From Micromonospora profundi (GTDB lineage: Bacteria; Actinomycetota; Actinomycetes; Mycobacteriales; Micromonosporaceae): a stretch of DNA of 64,000 bases. Position numbers and translations under genes: made by a program. The notes under the pieces were generated by a model that searched no databases, was not told the DNA's origin, and was given only the letters and a program-made list of their open reading frames with translations. The DNA is taken from assembly GCF_011927785.1 (NCBI RefSeq), contig NZ_JAATJK010000001.1, positions 6,202,501 through 6,266,500 on the forward strand. Reading direction: 5' to 3'. Below are positions 43,954 to 57,381 of this stretch, piece by piece; position 1 is the stretch's first letter, and each line of letters begins with the position of its first letter.

Positions 43954-44963
43954 ATGGCACTGCTCGAAGTGGATGATCTGTCCGTCACGTTCGCCCGGCG
44001 GGGCCAGCGGGCCGTGCACGCGGTCGACGGCGTGTCCTTCTCCGTCGACGCCGGTGAGGTCGTCGGCCTGGTCGGCGAGTCCGGCTGCGGCAAGAGCGTC
44101 ACGTCACTGGCGATCATGGGCCTGTTGCCGAAGCAGCCTGGCCTGCGCGTCGGTGGCAAGGCCGTCTTCGACGGCACCGACCTGCTCCAGCTCGACGACC
44201 GGTCCCGGCGTGACATCCGGGGCCGGGACATCGCGATGATCTTCCAGGACCCGCTCTCCTCGCTGAACCCGGTGATCCCGATCGGGTTGCAGGTGACCGA
44301 GGTGCTCGCCCGGCACCGGGGGATGAAGGGCGAGACCGCGGCCAAGGAGGCTGCGTCGCTGCTGGACCGGGTCGGCATCCCGGACCCGAAGCGCCGGCTG
44401 AAGGAGTACCCGCACCAGCTCTCCGGCGGGATGCGGCAGCGGGCGTTGATCGCGATGGCGGTGGCCTGCCAGCCTCGGCTGCTGATCGCCGACGAGCCGA
44501 CCACCGCGCTGGACGTCACCATCCAGGCCCAGATCCTGGAGCTGCTCAAGGAACTGGTCCGGGACTCCGGCACCGCGCTGCTGATGATCACGCACGATCT
44601 CGGTGTGGTGGCCGGCATGGTCGACACCGTCAACGTGCTCTACGCCGGCCGGGTGGTGGAGACGGCCCGCCGTCGTCCGCTGTTCCGCGAGCCGCGTCAC
44701 CCGTACACAGTGGGTCTGCTCGGTTCGGTGCCGCGCCTGGACGCCGGGCGGGGCGAGAAGCTCACCCCGATTCCCGGTTCGGTCCGGGATCTGCTGCCCT
44801 GGCCGGATGGCTGCGCCTTCGCCCCGCGTTGCGCCCGTCGGACCGACGAGTGTGTGGGGCAGTCGCCGGAGCTGGTACACACCTACGACGGGCGGAGCTA
44901 CCGGTGCGTCAACCCGGAGCCCGTGCCCGGCACGGTGCCCGCCCCACGCGAGGAGGAGCCAGC

Positions 44964-44967
<4 letters not shown>
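43954..44967 (+). CDS. dppD: peptide ABC transporter ATP-binding protein, DppD type
   Basis: 337 residues. Walker A GESGCGKS (about 41-48), Q-loop [10 protein letters not shown], signature LSGGMRQR, Walker [13 protein letters not shown] and H-loop MITHDLG are intact. The C-terminal oligopeptide-transporter extension contains cysteines C-AFAPR-C that in this family can hold an iron-sulfur cluster. Its TGA overlaps the GTG of the last ATPase gene. Confidence 0.95.
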
Positions 44968-46067
<1,100 letters not shown>

Positions 46068-46095
46068 CGGGGCGCGGGGCCGTTGCCTCGTGAGC

Positions 46096-46135
46096 GTGAT
46101 ACCTCTGAGTCATCAAGATGACTCAGAGGTATCAC
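46096..46135. terminator. operon terminator with 18-bp perfect stem
   Basis: Arms 46096-46113 and 46118-46135 are perfectly complementary around a CAAG loop, followed by TTTGT. It lies 28 bp after the dppF stop and 14 bp before the end of the convergent gene, so it can serve both strands. Confidence 0.9.
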
Positions 46136-46149
46136 TTTGTCGGGCGCGG

Positions 46150-46527
46150 TCAGCCCTCCGGGCGGTGCAGCAGTGCCACAGCGACACCGTGCACCGCGTC
46201 CAGCCCTGCCGGGTCGCCCAGCGGGACCGACCCGCCGGTCACCGCGTACCACTCGTCGGCGTCCTTGTACTGCACCTGCAGCGTGACCTTGCCGTCCGCG
46301 TAATCGGTGCGCAGGGTCAACTCGCCGGTGACGACGCCGACCTCGTCGGTCATCACCCCGCCCGGCCCCGGCACGATGTCGGCGGTACGGCTCTGCGCGC
46401 CGCCGGCACCGTCGGAATCCGCGACCATGCCGGCCCCCGGCACGGCGGCCGGGGTCTCGGCGGCACCGTCCGCGGTCATGCCTGCTGTGGCCGGGGTCTT
46501 GTCACCAGCCCCCTCGGCCTCTGTCAC
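46150..46527 (-). CDS. hypothetical protein coupled to the HNH lipoprotein gene
   Basis: 125 residues. Ala/Gly/Pro-rich first half (about 1-60), then a compact predicted beta domain: VVTGELTLRTDYADGKVTLQVQY and DADEWYAVTGGSVPLGD, ending VALLHRPEG. No family recognised and no signal peptide. GTG 46527 overlaps the TGA of the upstream HNH gene (GTGA), so its translation is probably coupled to that gene. It could be a cytoplasmic partner, but this is inference from gene order only. Confidence 0.7.
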   Translation of the reverse strand: MTEAEGAGDKTPATAGMTADGAAETPAAVPGAGMVADSDGAGGAQSRTADIVPGPGGVMTDEVGVVTGELTLRTDYADGKVTLQVQYKDADEWYAVTGGSVPLGDPAGLDAVHGVAVALLHRPEG

Positions 46528-47183
46528 GAATTGCTCCCCACCCTGCAGCCCTCCAACATGTCGGTCAGAGCGGACTTCTCCGCACTGGTCACCGTCAGTC
46601 GCCAGTAGTGCTTGACGGCTACCCAGTCTTCCGCGTACTGACACCAGTACGACCGGTTTGCTGGCTTCCACTGGGACGGGTCCTGGTCACCCTTCGACCG
46701 ATTCGACGACGCCGAAACCGCGAAGAGCTGCGGTCGTGTGGTGTCGTTCGCGAAATCGCCGCGCTTCGCGTCGTCCCACTCGTCGGCACCCGAGCGCCAC
46801 GCGTTGGCCAACGGCACCATGTGGTCGATGTCCACGTCGGAGGGGTCGGCGGCGCTGCGACCGTCGTACACGCTCTCCCACCGACCACCGACCACGTTGC
46901 AGCCCGACAGCTTCACGTCCTCGCCGTCGCGCTGCAGGATGGTGTCCCGCACATCGCAGTTCTTGCCGGTGTTCCGCCAGTGCGGAAAACGGCTCCGGCT
47001 GTAGCCCTTCATCGAGCCTGCTTCGGCGACGGTCAGCTCACCCAACTGCTGGGCCGTGTTGCCGCCGCCACCCGACGACGGGGCAGCCTCCGGTTCATCC
47101 GGTGGGACACAACCGGCAACGCCAAGCGCCAGCGCCGCGACGAGCGCGGTCACCGCCGCGCGCGATCCTGATCTGGTACGCAC
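46524..47183 (-). CDS. secreted HNH endonuclease family lipoprotein (DUF1524/GmrSD-C like)
   Basis: 219 residues. N-terminus VRTRSGSRAAVTALVAALAL then GVAGC: lipobox Cys at about 25, so exported and membrane-anchored. The nuclease core has DVDIDHMVPLANAWRSGA (about 116-133), where the DxDH motif supplies the catalytic His, and a downstream NRSKGDQDPSQWKP (about 161-174) with the conserved Asn. Such secreted HNH proteins may degrade external DNA for nutrition or defence. GTG 47183 is chosen because GGAGAG lies 9 nt upstream; GTG 47192 is possible. Divergent from the MFS gene at 47292. Confidence 0.85.
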   Translation of the reverse strand: MRTRSGSRAAVTALVAALALGVAGCVPPDEPEAAPSSGGGGNTAQQLGELTVAEAGSMKGYSRSRFPHWRNTGKNCDVRDTILQRDGEDVKLSGCNVVGGRWESVYDGRSAADPSDVDIDHMVPLANAWRSGADEWDDAKRGDFANDTTRPQLFAVSASSNRSKGDQDPSQWKPANRSYWCQYAEDWVAVKHYWRLTVTSAEKSALTDMLEGCRVGSNS

Positions 47184-47291
47184 AGACGACACCTCTCCAG
47201 CTTGCGGGCTCCCGGCGATTGCGCACAGTACCCGGGGAACGGTTTCGGCGTTTCGTGGCGTCTCCCACATCCTGCAGGGCAGATTGGTGAG

Positions 47292-48785
47292 ATGACCGCC
47301 TCCGCACCCGCGCCCGCTCTGCGGATGGGCACCGCCGCCGGTCGGGGGACGCTGCTCGCCGCAGTCCTCGCCTCCGGAATGGTCTTCCTCGACAGCACCG
47401 TCGTCAACGTGGCGCTGCCGAAACTCGGCCAGGATCTCGATGCCAATGTGGCCGATCTTCAGTGGACCGTCAACGGCTACCTGCTGATGCTGGCGGCGTT
47501 CGTGCTGCTCGGCGGGGCACTCGGGGACCGTTTCGGCAGGCGTCGGGTCTTCCTGATCGGGGTGGTGTGGTTCACCGTAGCCTCGGTGCTGTGCGGGCTG
47601 GCCCAGGGCACCGGCGCGCTCATCGCGGCCCGGTTCCTCCAGGGTATCGGCGGCGCGCTGCTCACCCCCGGGTCCCTGTCGGTGCTCCAGGCGAGCTTCC
47701 ACCCCGACGACCGAGGGCGGGCGATCGGTGCCTGGGCCGGACTGTCCGGTGTCTCCACGGCATTGGGTCCGTTCATCGGCGGCTGGCTGATCGACGCCCT
47801 GTCCTGGCGGTGGATCTTCTTCCTGAACGTGCCGCTCGCCGTACTCGTGGTGCTGGCCGCCGTGCGGTGGGTGCCGGAGAGCCGTGACGAGAACGTCTCG
47901 CGGACGCAGGGACCGGGGCGCACCCGACGCCGGTTCGACGTGGCCGGGGCGCTGCTCGGCGCGCTCGCACTCGCCGGCATTACGTACGCCCTCATCGACG
48001 CGCCCGCGCGCGGCCACACCTCCGCCCCGGTGCTTGTCGCGGCGCTCGTCGGAGTGCTGGCCGCAGTGGCGTTCGTCCTCTTGGAACGGCGACGCGGCGA
48101 CACGGCGATGCTGCCCACCGGGCTCTTCAGCAGTCGACTTTTCTCGGTGCTGAACATCTTCACAGTGGTGGTCTACGCGGCGCTCGGCGGTTTCACCTTC
48201 TTCTTCGCCGTCTATCTCCAGAACGTCGTCGAGTGGTCGGCCTTCCGCACCGGGATCGCGCTGCTGCCGATGACGGTCCTGCTGCTCGTCGGATCGGCAC
48301 GGGCCGGTGCGCTGTCCGCGCGGATCGGCCCGCGGCTGCCGCTTGCCGTCGGGCCGGTGGTGGCCGCCGCCGGTCTGCTGCTGCTCCGCGGCGTCGGGCC
48401 GGGCGCGTCGTACTGGCGGGACGTACTGCCGGGAGTGCTGCTCTTCGGTCTCGGACTGACCCTTGTGGTGGCGCCCCTGACCGCGTCGGTGCTGGCGGCG
48501 GTGCAGGACCGGTTCTCCGGGGTGGCCAGCGGCTTCAACAACGCCGCGTCCCGGGCCGGCGGTCTGCTAGCGGTCGCCGCATTGCCGCTGCTTGTCGGCC
48601 TCTCCGGTGGCGGGTACGAGCAGAAGGCCGCGCTCACCGACGCGTACCGTGCTTCGTTGCTGTGGTGTGCGGGCCTGCTGCTGGCCGGCGCCGCGCTGGC
48701 GCTCGTGCTGGTCCACCGACCGCCCCGCGCGGCCCCGCCGTCGCAGCCCTGCCACTCGATGCCCGCCGCGACACCTCCGCGATAG
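47292..48785 (+). CDS. MFS drug exporter, DHA2 (EmrB/QacA) type
   Basis: 497 residues, about 14 helices as expected for DHA2. Motif A GGALGDRFGRRRVFLIG (about 73-89), motif D1 LDSTVVNVALP (about 34-44) and motif C GVSTALGPFIGGWL (about 155-168) identify a proton-driven drug antiporter. The C-terminal tail is Pro/Ala-rich. ATG 47292 is preceded by weak GGTGAG. It may export a toxic compound; no dedicated regulator lies next to it. Ends at the long hairpin shared with leuA. Confidence 0.9.
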   Translation: MTASAPAPALRMGTAAGRGTLLAAVLASGMVFLDSTVVNVALPKLGQDLDANVADLQWTVNGYLLMLAAFVLLGGALGDRFGRRRVFLIGVVWFTVASVLCGLAQGTGALIAARFLQGIGGALLTPGSLSVLQASFHPDDRGRAIGAWAGLSGVSTALGPFIGGWLIDALSWRWIFFLNVPLAVLVVLAAVRWVPESRDENVSRTQGPGRTRRRFDVAGALLGALALAGITYALIDAPARGHTSAPVLVAALVGVLAAVAFVLLERRRGDTAMLPTGLFSSRLFSVLNIFTVVVYAALGGFTFFFAVYLQNVVEWSAFRTGIALLPMTVLLLVGSARAGALSARIGPRLPLAVGPVVAAAGLLLLRGVGPGASYWRDVLPGVLLFGLGLTLVVAPLTASVLAAVQDRFSGVASGFNNAASRAGGLLAVAALPLLVGLSGGGYEQKAALTDAYRASLLWCAGLLLAGAALALVLVHRPPRAAPPSQPCHSMPAATPPR

Positions 48786-48797
48786 GAAACGCCCCGA

Positions 48798-48853
48798 TGT
48801 AAGGAAGGGCCCCTTGTTAACGCCTGGGCGCTAACAAGGGGCCCTTCCTTACA
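48798..48853. terminator. bidirectional terminator with 27-bp stem
   Basis: Arms 48798-48824 and 48827-48853 pair with a single mismatch around a 2-nt loop. It starts 13 bp after the MFS stop and ends 2 bp before the leuA stop on the other strand. Similar GGAAGGGCCCCTTGTTA hairpins are remembered as dispersed in Micromonospora genomes; only one copy is present here. Confidence 0.88.
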
Positions 48854-48855
48854 GC

Positions 48856-50751
<1,896 letters not shown>

Positions 50752-50767
<16 letters not shown>

Positions 50768-50796
50768 CGGCTAAGGAGAAGAAGCGCCTGCCACAT
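50752..50796 (-). CDS. leuL: leuA leader peptide, MWQALLLLSRRDEA
   Basis: 14-codon frame ATG 50796 to TAA 50752 with four consecutive leucine codons (CTT CTT CTC CTT) at positions 5-8, 145 nt upstream of leuA. This is the hallmark of leucine-responsive transcription attenuation: charged tRNA-Leu levels set how far the ribosome travels and so the folding of downstream RNA. The promoter at 50806-50834 places the transcription start within 0-4 nt of the ATG, so the mRNA is probably leaderless, as often in actinobacteria. Confidence 0.8.
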
Positions 50797-50805
50797 GACC
50801 AGGTC

Positions 50806-50834
50806 ACCCTACGTGATGGAACTGGGGGTGGAAA
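50806..50834 (-). promoter_or_regulatory. promoter of the leuA leader transcript
   Basis: -35 TTTCCA (50834-50829), 17-bp spacer, -10 TAGGGT (50811-50806), all on the minus strand; the -10 ends 9 nt before the leader ATG. Lies between the MFS stop and the leader peptide. Confidence 0.6.
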
Positions 50835-50846
50835 GGAACGTCCGGA

Positions 50847-52118
50847 CTATGGGACCGACGTCATGTTCTCCTCCGGGGCCATGGCACCCAGCCTCGGAGT
50901 CCGCTCAGCCCAGGCCACCACGGGCACGATCGCGAGCCCGACCAGAACGAAGATCGCCGCCGTCGGATACCAGCCCCATCCGCCGGTGGTCACCCCGAGC
51001 GCCGTCAGCCCGGCCGGGGCGATCAGGAACTGCACCTGCGTGCCCAGGCGTAACGCCCCCACGTAGGCGCCGCGCTGGTCGGCCGGTGGCAGGGTGGCCG
51101 TGAGGCCCCAGGTGCCCGCCGACTCGATCAACTCGGCGAGGATCAGCAGCGTCGCGGCGGCCACGAGCACCACGATGGTGAGCCCACCCCGGGTAACGCC
51201 GGAGATCGGCAGGACCAGGCAGAACACGGCGATCAGCAGGCCGCCCCGGCGCGACGCCCGCGCCGCGCCCGCAGCGGTGTCGGCGCCCCGGCTGACGCGT
51301 ACCTGGAGCAGCACGATCAGGACCGTGTTGAGCAGCACCAGAGCGGCGATCACCGTCTTCGGGGCATCCGTGTGGGTGAGGATCCAGAGCGGCATCACCG
51401 TCAGGTACAGCACCCCGTGCGCGGTGAGCAGCCCGGACAGCAGGGACACCGCCAGGAACGGCCGGTCCCGCAGTACGGCGAGCCGGCTCATCGGCTCCGT
51501 GGGCCGGACCACGTGGGGCAGCCGTGGCAGTCGCCGCACGAACAGGGCCGTCACCAGGATCACCGTCGAGATGAACCAGACCATCCCCCGGTACGCCGCC
51601 ATCGTGTCCACCGCCAGCACCACGCCGCTGATCACCGCGCCCAGCCCGAACCCGACGTTCAGCGACGAACGCTGGTACGCCATCCCCGTGACCCGTTCCG
51701 CCGGAGGGAGCGCGTTGATCGAGTAGACCTGACGGGCCACGCCGGTGGCGGCGTCCACGGTCGCCAGCGCCACCACCACGGCGAGGAAGCCCGCGAAGCC
51801 GCCGACGAACGGGTACGTCGCGAAGAGCATCGCGTCCAGCACCAGCCCGAACACCCAGACCCGCTGCGGTCCGTACCTGTCGGTGAGCCCGCCCAGCGGG
51901 ACCGTGCCCAGCAGCGACACCCCCGCCGCGATGGACAGCCCCAGCCCGACCTGGGCGGCGCTGAGCCCGAGCGCCCGTGTGAAGAAGACGGCGCTGCCGG
52001 CGTGGAACAGGCCGCTACCGACGGCGTAGACCATTGCCTGCACGGCCAGGGCGCGGGTCAGCCCGGGCGGCGGTACGACGTTACGGACGGCGGTGCGGAT
52101 GATGTCTCTGGCCCCCAT
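50847..52118 (-). CDS. MFS transporter
   Basis: 423 residues with 12 helices. Motif A-like GGLTDRYGPQRVWVFG (about 77-92) follows helix 2. The N-terminal LAVQAMVYAVGSGLFHAGSAVFF and central loop RRLPRLPHVVRPTEPM fit a 12-TM drug-exporter type. Substrate unknown. Divergent from an ArsR-like regulator 69 bp away, which likely controls it. It lies just upstream of the leuA leader on the same strand, without an obvious terminator between. Confidence 0.88.
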   Translation of the reverse strand: MGARDIIRTAVRNVVPPPGLTRALAVQAMVYAVGSGLFHAGSAVFFTRALGLSAAQVGLGLSIAAGVSLLGTVPLGGLTDRYGPQRVWVFGLVLDAMLFATYPFVGGFAGFLAVVVALATVDAATGVARQVYSINALPPAERVTGMAYQRSSLNVGFGLGAVISGVVLAVDTMAAYRGMVWFISTVILVTALFVRRLPRLPHVVRPTEPMSRLAVLRDRPFLAVSLLSGLLTAHGVLYLTVMPLWILTHTDAPKTVIAALVLLNTVLIVLLQVRVSRGADTAAGAARASRRGGLLIAVFCLVLPISGVTRGGLTIVVLVAAATLLILAELIESAGTWGLTATLPPADQRGAYVGALRLGTQVQFLIAPAGLTALGVTTGGWGWYPTAAIFVLVGLAIVPVVAWAERTPRLGAMAPEENMTSVP

Positions 52119-52186
52119 GGCTGCTGAGTGAATCGTGCCCCCACGGCATCGGTCGAACCTTTTAGGCTGGGCCGAATCGTGCGGGG

Positions 52187-53179
52187 GTGCGTGTGTCGGA
52201 GTTGCGGTTCAGCCTGGCCGACGTCGCGGGAGTACGGCTCGCCGTGTCGCCGGTCAACGAGACGGTCATGAGCATGTGGGCGCTTGGCAGCCCGGTCCGC
52301 TATGCGGTGCACCTGCCCTGGATCGACAGGGCCCGGGTGACGGTGCGTCGTCCCGAGGTGGCCGCCCGGGTTCGCCCGCTCACGGAGTTGGCCCGGGCGG
52401 GTTGCTGGTTGCCCGACTTCCTCACCCCGGCGGCCCGACCGAACGTGGAGATGGCCGAGCAACTGGACCAGATCGCCGCGACGCCGCCGGCCGTGGTGGT
52501 CCAGGACCTGCTGGCGACCACCCCGCGCCGGCCGCTGAGCCCGTTCGGGCTTGCGCTGCTCGCCGATCCCCGCGGGCTGCTGCCGCAGCTCGTCGACGCC
52601 GTACGGGTCTGGTACGACGAGGCGATCGCCCCGGACTGGCCGCGGATGCGGGCGCTTCTCGACGCCGATGTGGCGTACCGCGCCGCTCAGCTCGCCGAGG
52701 GCGGTGCCGGCCGGTTCTTCGAGCAGCTCCACCCGAGCCTGCGCTGGCTCGGTGACCGGGTGGTCAGCGACGACCCGTTCGAGCGGGACTTCGACCTGCG
52801 CGGTCGTGGGTTGGCGCTCAACCCGACGGTGTTCACCGAGCGGCGGGTGCTGTGGAACCTGCTGGAGGACTCGCTGCCGGCCGGCGCGTACCCGGTCCGG
52901 GCTGTCGGAACGCTCTGGGAGGCGACCCCGTCGCCACCTGGTGACTCGCTGGCACGGGTGGTCGGCCCGGGCCGGGCGGCGCTGCTGCACCTGCTCGACA
53001 CCGCGACCAGCACCACCGATCTGGCCCGACTCACCGGGATGTCCGCCGGGAACGTCTCCCAGCACCTGGCCGCGCTGCACGCCGCCGGCCTGGTCCACCG
53101 GGTTCGGCAGGGCCGGCACGTCCTCTACGGCAATACCGAGGCCGCGAAGGTCCTGCTCCGGGCAAGCCGTGGCGGGTGA
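52187..53179 (+). CDS. ArsR-like winged-helix regulator (DUF5937-type N-terminus)
   Basis: 330 residues. A long N-terminal domain (about 1-245, LRFSLADVAGVRLAVSPVNET...) of the DUF5937 type is followed by an ArsR-like winged helix at about 260-328 with TTDLARLTGMSAGNVSQHLAALHAAGLV. The N-terminal domain presumably senses a ligand. Divergent orientation to the MFS exporter implies control of that gene. GTG 52187 is the usual start; GTG 52193 is possible. Ends 13 bp before the convergent nitroreductase. Confidence 0.88.
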   Translation: MRVSELRFSLADVAGVRLAVSPVNETVMSMWALGSPVRYAVHLPWIDRARVTVRRPEVAARVRPLTELARAGCWLPDFLTPAARPNVEMAEQLDQIAATPPAVVVQDLLATTPRRPLSPFGLALLADPRGLLPQLVDAVRVWYDEAIAPDWPRMRALLDADVAYRAAQLAEGGAGRFFEQLHPSLRWLGDRVVSDDPFERDFDLRGRGLALNPTVFTERRVLWNLLEDSLPAGAYPVRAVGTLWEATPSPPGDSLARVVGPGRAALLHLLDTATSTTDLARLTGMSAGNVSQHLAALHAAGLVHRVRQGRHVLYGNTEAAKVLLRASRGG

Positions 53180-53191
53180 TCCGAGGGGCGC

Positions 53192-53722
53192 TCAGCAGAG
53201 CAGCAGGTCGGTGACCGGGCGGCGGTGACGGAGGCCGGTTTCGCGGGCGCGCAGGTCGGCCGGGAGGGCGAACGGGTCCCCGAGACGGCCGACGGCGGCG
53301 ACAACCAGCGGGCGTACGCCGACGGGCAGGTTGAGCTCGGTGGCGAGGCTGACCTGGTCGAAGCGGGTGAGTTGACGCACGTGCAGGCCGAGCGCGGTGG
53401 CCTGAAGGGTCAGGTGGGCCATCGCCTGACCGAGGTCGTACGCGGCACGCTCGGCGTCCCCGCCGGTGTGCGCGCCGACCACCAGTGTTGCGGCGTGCCG
53501 GGCCCAGCACTGGTCGTCGTCCGGGAGGCTGACCATGATCCGCTTCCAGTTCTCGTCGTCCCGGTGACCGAGGGCGAACCGCCAGGGCTGCCCGTTCTCC
53601 TCCGACGGCGCCCAGCGCGCGGCCTCCAGCAGTGAGGCCGCCTCGTCCGGGGTCAGCTCGGCGCGGGGGTCGAAGGCCCAGGGGCTCCAGCGGAAGGCGA
53701 GCAGCGGGGTGAGGTCAGCCAT
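53192..53722 (-). CDS. nitroreductase family protein
   Basis: 176 residues. FMN-binding core: FRWSPWAFDP near the start (about 10-19) gives the R-S/R-W element, then LLEAARWAPSEENGQPWRF (about 31-49) is the classical flavin motif, and AYDLGQAMAHLTLQATALGLH the dimer helix. It uses NAD(P)H to reduce nitro, quinone or halogenated substrates; the real substrate is unknown. Convergent with the ArsR-like gene. Confidence 0.9.
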   Translation of the reverse strand: MADLTPLLAFRWSPWAFDPRAELTPDEAASLLEAARWAPSEENGQPWRFALGHRDDENWKRIMVSLPDDDQCWARHAATLVVGAHTGGDAERAAYDLGQAMAHLTLQATALGLHVRQLTRFDQVSLATELNLPVGVRPLVVAAVGRLGDPFALPADLRARETGLRHRRPVTDLLLC

Positions 53723-53806
53723 GCCGAGAATCGTCCTGTATGGGTGATTCGCCGCTCAGGATGGGCTCCCCAAATGTGGTCAATGACACCCGTAACGGGA
53801 CGAAGG

Positions 53807-54595
53807 TCAAGACGTTCCCGCGCCTGGGCTGTCCGACGGGTCAGGAGTCGGCGGCGCCGCCGTGCCGAGGGGCTCCACGTCCACCACCACCGGCCCGGCC
53901 AACTGCACGCTCGCCGGCGCGGGACCGGGCGGGGCGGCCAGCCGCAGCGTCCCGGCCGCCGTCCGGACACCTGTCGGCGTGCCGTCCCGGTCGTAGCAGT
54001 AGATGCCGACGTCCAACGGGGCGTTCAGCGAAGCCGAGGTGGACTCCACCGAGTAGCAGGCGCCGGTGACGCCCTCCTGCGGGCTGGCCGGAGCCACCGC
54101 CAACGGCGCACGCCTGTCGGTAAGCACAGCCAGCCAGTCGGTGAGCGGATGGTGGACGCGAGGGTCCAACCGGCGCGGGAGCGCGTCGTCGCGATCCCCG
54201 AGGCGTACGCAGTGCGCCGGCTCCGGTCGAGCGCTCGACGGCAGGGCGCACTGGAACAGCCCGTCGGTGGTGGCCGCCAGCGAGACGTCGACGGTGCCGC
54301 CAAGCGCACCACCTGGCACGTCGACCCGCCAACTGCCGTCGTTCGCGCTTGTGAACACGATGCTGCGGTCCGGTCGGCCGGGCTGGCTGAAGACGTACTG
54401 CGCCACGAGGTGGCGATCCTGCGCGGCCGCGGCCAGGGCGGCAAGCTCGTCCCGGGCGGCGTCCACCCTCACCGGCCCGGGATCGACAGGCGGTGGGGGA
54501 GCGGGTTGCTCGCTGGTGCAGGAGACCAGGACAGCAGGCAGGGCGAACACGAGCGGCCCGAGCACGCGGCCGGCCGAGCGGATGAGGACGGGCAC
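53807..54595 (-). CDS. hypothetical lipoprotein
   Basis: 262 residues from GTG 54595. Signal [20 protein letters not shown] with lipobox LVSC (Cys about 26). The mature part is Pro-rich at first (about 30-40), then a domain with four cysteines ([28 protein letters not shown]) that may form two disulfides outside the cell. No family recognised. The longer open frame upstream is antisense-rich and rejected. Transcribed alone; the 84-bp gap to the nitroreductase gene upstream of it has no strong hairpin. Confidence 0.72.
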   Translation of the reverse strand: MPVLIRSAGRVLGPLVFALPAVLVSCTSEQPAPPPPVDPGPVRVDAARDELAALAAAAQDRHLVAQYVFSQPGRPDRSIVFTSANDGSWRVDVPGGALGGTVDVSLAATTDGLFQCALPSSARPEPAHCVRLGDRDDALPRRLDPRVHHPLTDWLAVLTDRRAPLAVAPASPQEGVTGACYSVESTSASLNAPLDVGIYCYDRDGTPTGVRTAAGTLRLAAPPGPAPASVQLAGPVVVDVEPLGTAAPPTPDPSDSPGAGTS

Positions 54596-54861
54596 CGGCT
54601 CATTCTGATGGGTGCCGCAGGATCGCGGGGAAGCGGCGCGCGGCGTGCCCTCGGCGTGTCGGGCGCGGCGTGCCGACGTACCGTGCGGGCTTGCGGACCT
54701 GGTCACCCGCGCTGGCCGTTGGCCCGCGCGGGCCGGATGGTGGGATCACACAACCCGGCGTCCTGACCCGCCGGATACCCTCATGGGGTCTGACACGCGC
54801 CGCCGGCCCCGGTTCCGGCGGCGTCGGCACGCTCAGGGACGCTGGGAGGGAGTGCACCGTC

Positions 54862-56127
<1,266 letters not shown>

Positions 56128-56133
56128 CGCCCC

Positions 56134-57195
56134 ATGACGGCGCTGCCCACCCTCGCCGTGGTCGGAGCGACAGGTGCCGTCGGCACCGTGATGTGTGAGC
56201 TGCTCACCGGGCGTCGCAACGTCTGGGGTGAGATCCGGCTCCTCGCCTCCGAGCGGTCGGTCGGCAAGCGGGTGCAGTGCCGGGGCGAGGAACTCGTCGT
56301 CCAGGCGTTGACACCGGAGGCCTTCGACGGCGTCGACGTGGCGATGTTCGACGTGCCTGACGAGGTCTCCGCCGAGTGGGCGCCGATCGCCGTCGCCCGC
56401 GGCGCGATCGCCGTCGACAACTCCGGCGCCTTCCGGATGGACCGGGACGTCCCGCTCGTCGTTCCGGAGATCAATCCCGAGGAGGTACGCAACAGGCCCC
56501 GGGGCATCATCGCGAACGCCAACTGCACCACCCTCGCGATGATCGTCGCGGTCGCCCCGCTGCACCGCGAGTACGGCCTGCGGGAATTGGTGCTCGCCTC
56601 CTACCAGGCGGTCTCCGGAGCAGGCAAAGCCGGGGTGGACATCCTGCACGACCAACTCGCCAAGGTCGCCGGTGATCGCGCGCTCGGCTCGCGCACCGGC
56701 GACGTCCGCCAGGCCGTCGGCGACGACCTCGGCCCGTTCCCGGCCCCGCTGGCGCTCAACGTGGTGCCCTGGGCCGGCTCACCCGCCGACGACGGCTGGT
56801 CGTCCGAGGAAATGAAGATCCGCAACGAGTCGCGGAAGATCCTCGGCCTGCCCGACCTCAAGGTCAGCGCCACCTGCGTCCGGGTGCCAGTCGTGACCGC
56901 CCACTCGGTGGCCGTCCACGCGGTCTTCGCCACCGAGGTGGACGCCGAAGGCGCCCGCGAGGCGCTGCGCAACGCGCCCGGCGTGATCCTCGTCGACGAC
57001 CCCGCCTCTGGGGAGTTCCCGATGCCGATCGACGCGGTCGGCACCGACCCCTCCTGGGTGGGTCGGATCCGCCGCGCCCTCGACGACCCGCGCGCCCTGG
57101 ACTTCTTCGTCACCGGCGACAACCTCCGCAAGGGCGCAGCCCTCAACACGGCCCAGATAGCCGAACTAATAGCCAAAGAGCTAAAAAACCAGTAA
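56134..57195 (+). CDS. asd: aspartate-semialdehyde dehydrogenase
   Basis: 353 residues. NADP-binding AVVGATGAVGTVM (about 8-20), catalytic Cys in NANCTT (about residue 131), and EEMKIRNESRKIL (about 228-240) with the active-site His later in VVTAHSVAVH. Reduces aspartyl phosphate from the upstream enzyme to the semialdehyde, the branch point to lysine/DAP and homoserine. The gene ends near a dispersed inverted repeat. Confidence 0.96.
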   Translation: MTALPTLAVVGATGAVGTVMCELLTGRRNVWGEIRLLASERSVGKRVQCRGEELVVQALTPEAFDGVDVAMFDVPDEVSAEWAPIAVARGAIAVDNSGAFRMDRDVPLVVPEINPEEVRNRPRGIIANANCTTLAMIVAVAPLHREYGLRELVLASYQAVSGAGKAGVDILHDQLAKVAGDRALGSRTGDVRQAVGDDLGPFPAPLALNVVPWAGSPADDGWSSEEMKIRNESRKILGLPDLKVSATCVRVPVVTAHSVAVHAVFATEVDAEGAREALRNAPGVILVDDPASGEFPMPIDAVGTDPSWVGRIRRALDDPRALDFFVTGDNLRKGAALNTAQIAELIAKELKNQ

Positions 57196-57251
57196 CCGGC
57201 GCCCCTGCCCTGCGCTGCCCCGTCGCTGCCCTGCCCTGCCCTCCCCGCCCC

Positions 57252-57327
57252 CGTCGATCATGGAGTTGTGGTGGGCAGATGGTGTCGTGATGCCCGGTTT
57301 ATGAGGCACCACAACTCCATGATCGAC
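57252..57327. repeat. dispersed inverted repeat, copy 2
   Basis: Arms 57253-57273 and 57307-57327 (21 bp perfect) around a 33-bp spacer, the same arm sequence and the same spacer length as 38017-38093 but a different spacer sequence. It lies 57 bp after asd and could act as a bidirectional terminator with the convergent cyclase gene. Confidence 0.9.
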
Positions 57328-57381
57328 CCCGCAGGGGGAGGGCGCGCGGGCGCGGGGGAGCAGCGCGAGGGCCAGATTTGG

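Noticed and set aside
47183..47192. HNH protein as a homing or restriction endonuclease
   Set aside because: It has a lipoprotein signal and so acts outside the cell; no methyltransferase or intron context.
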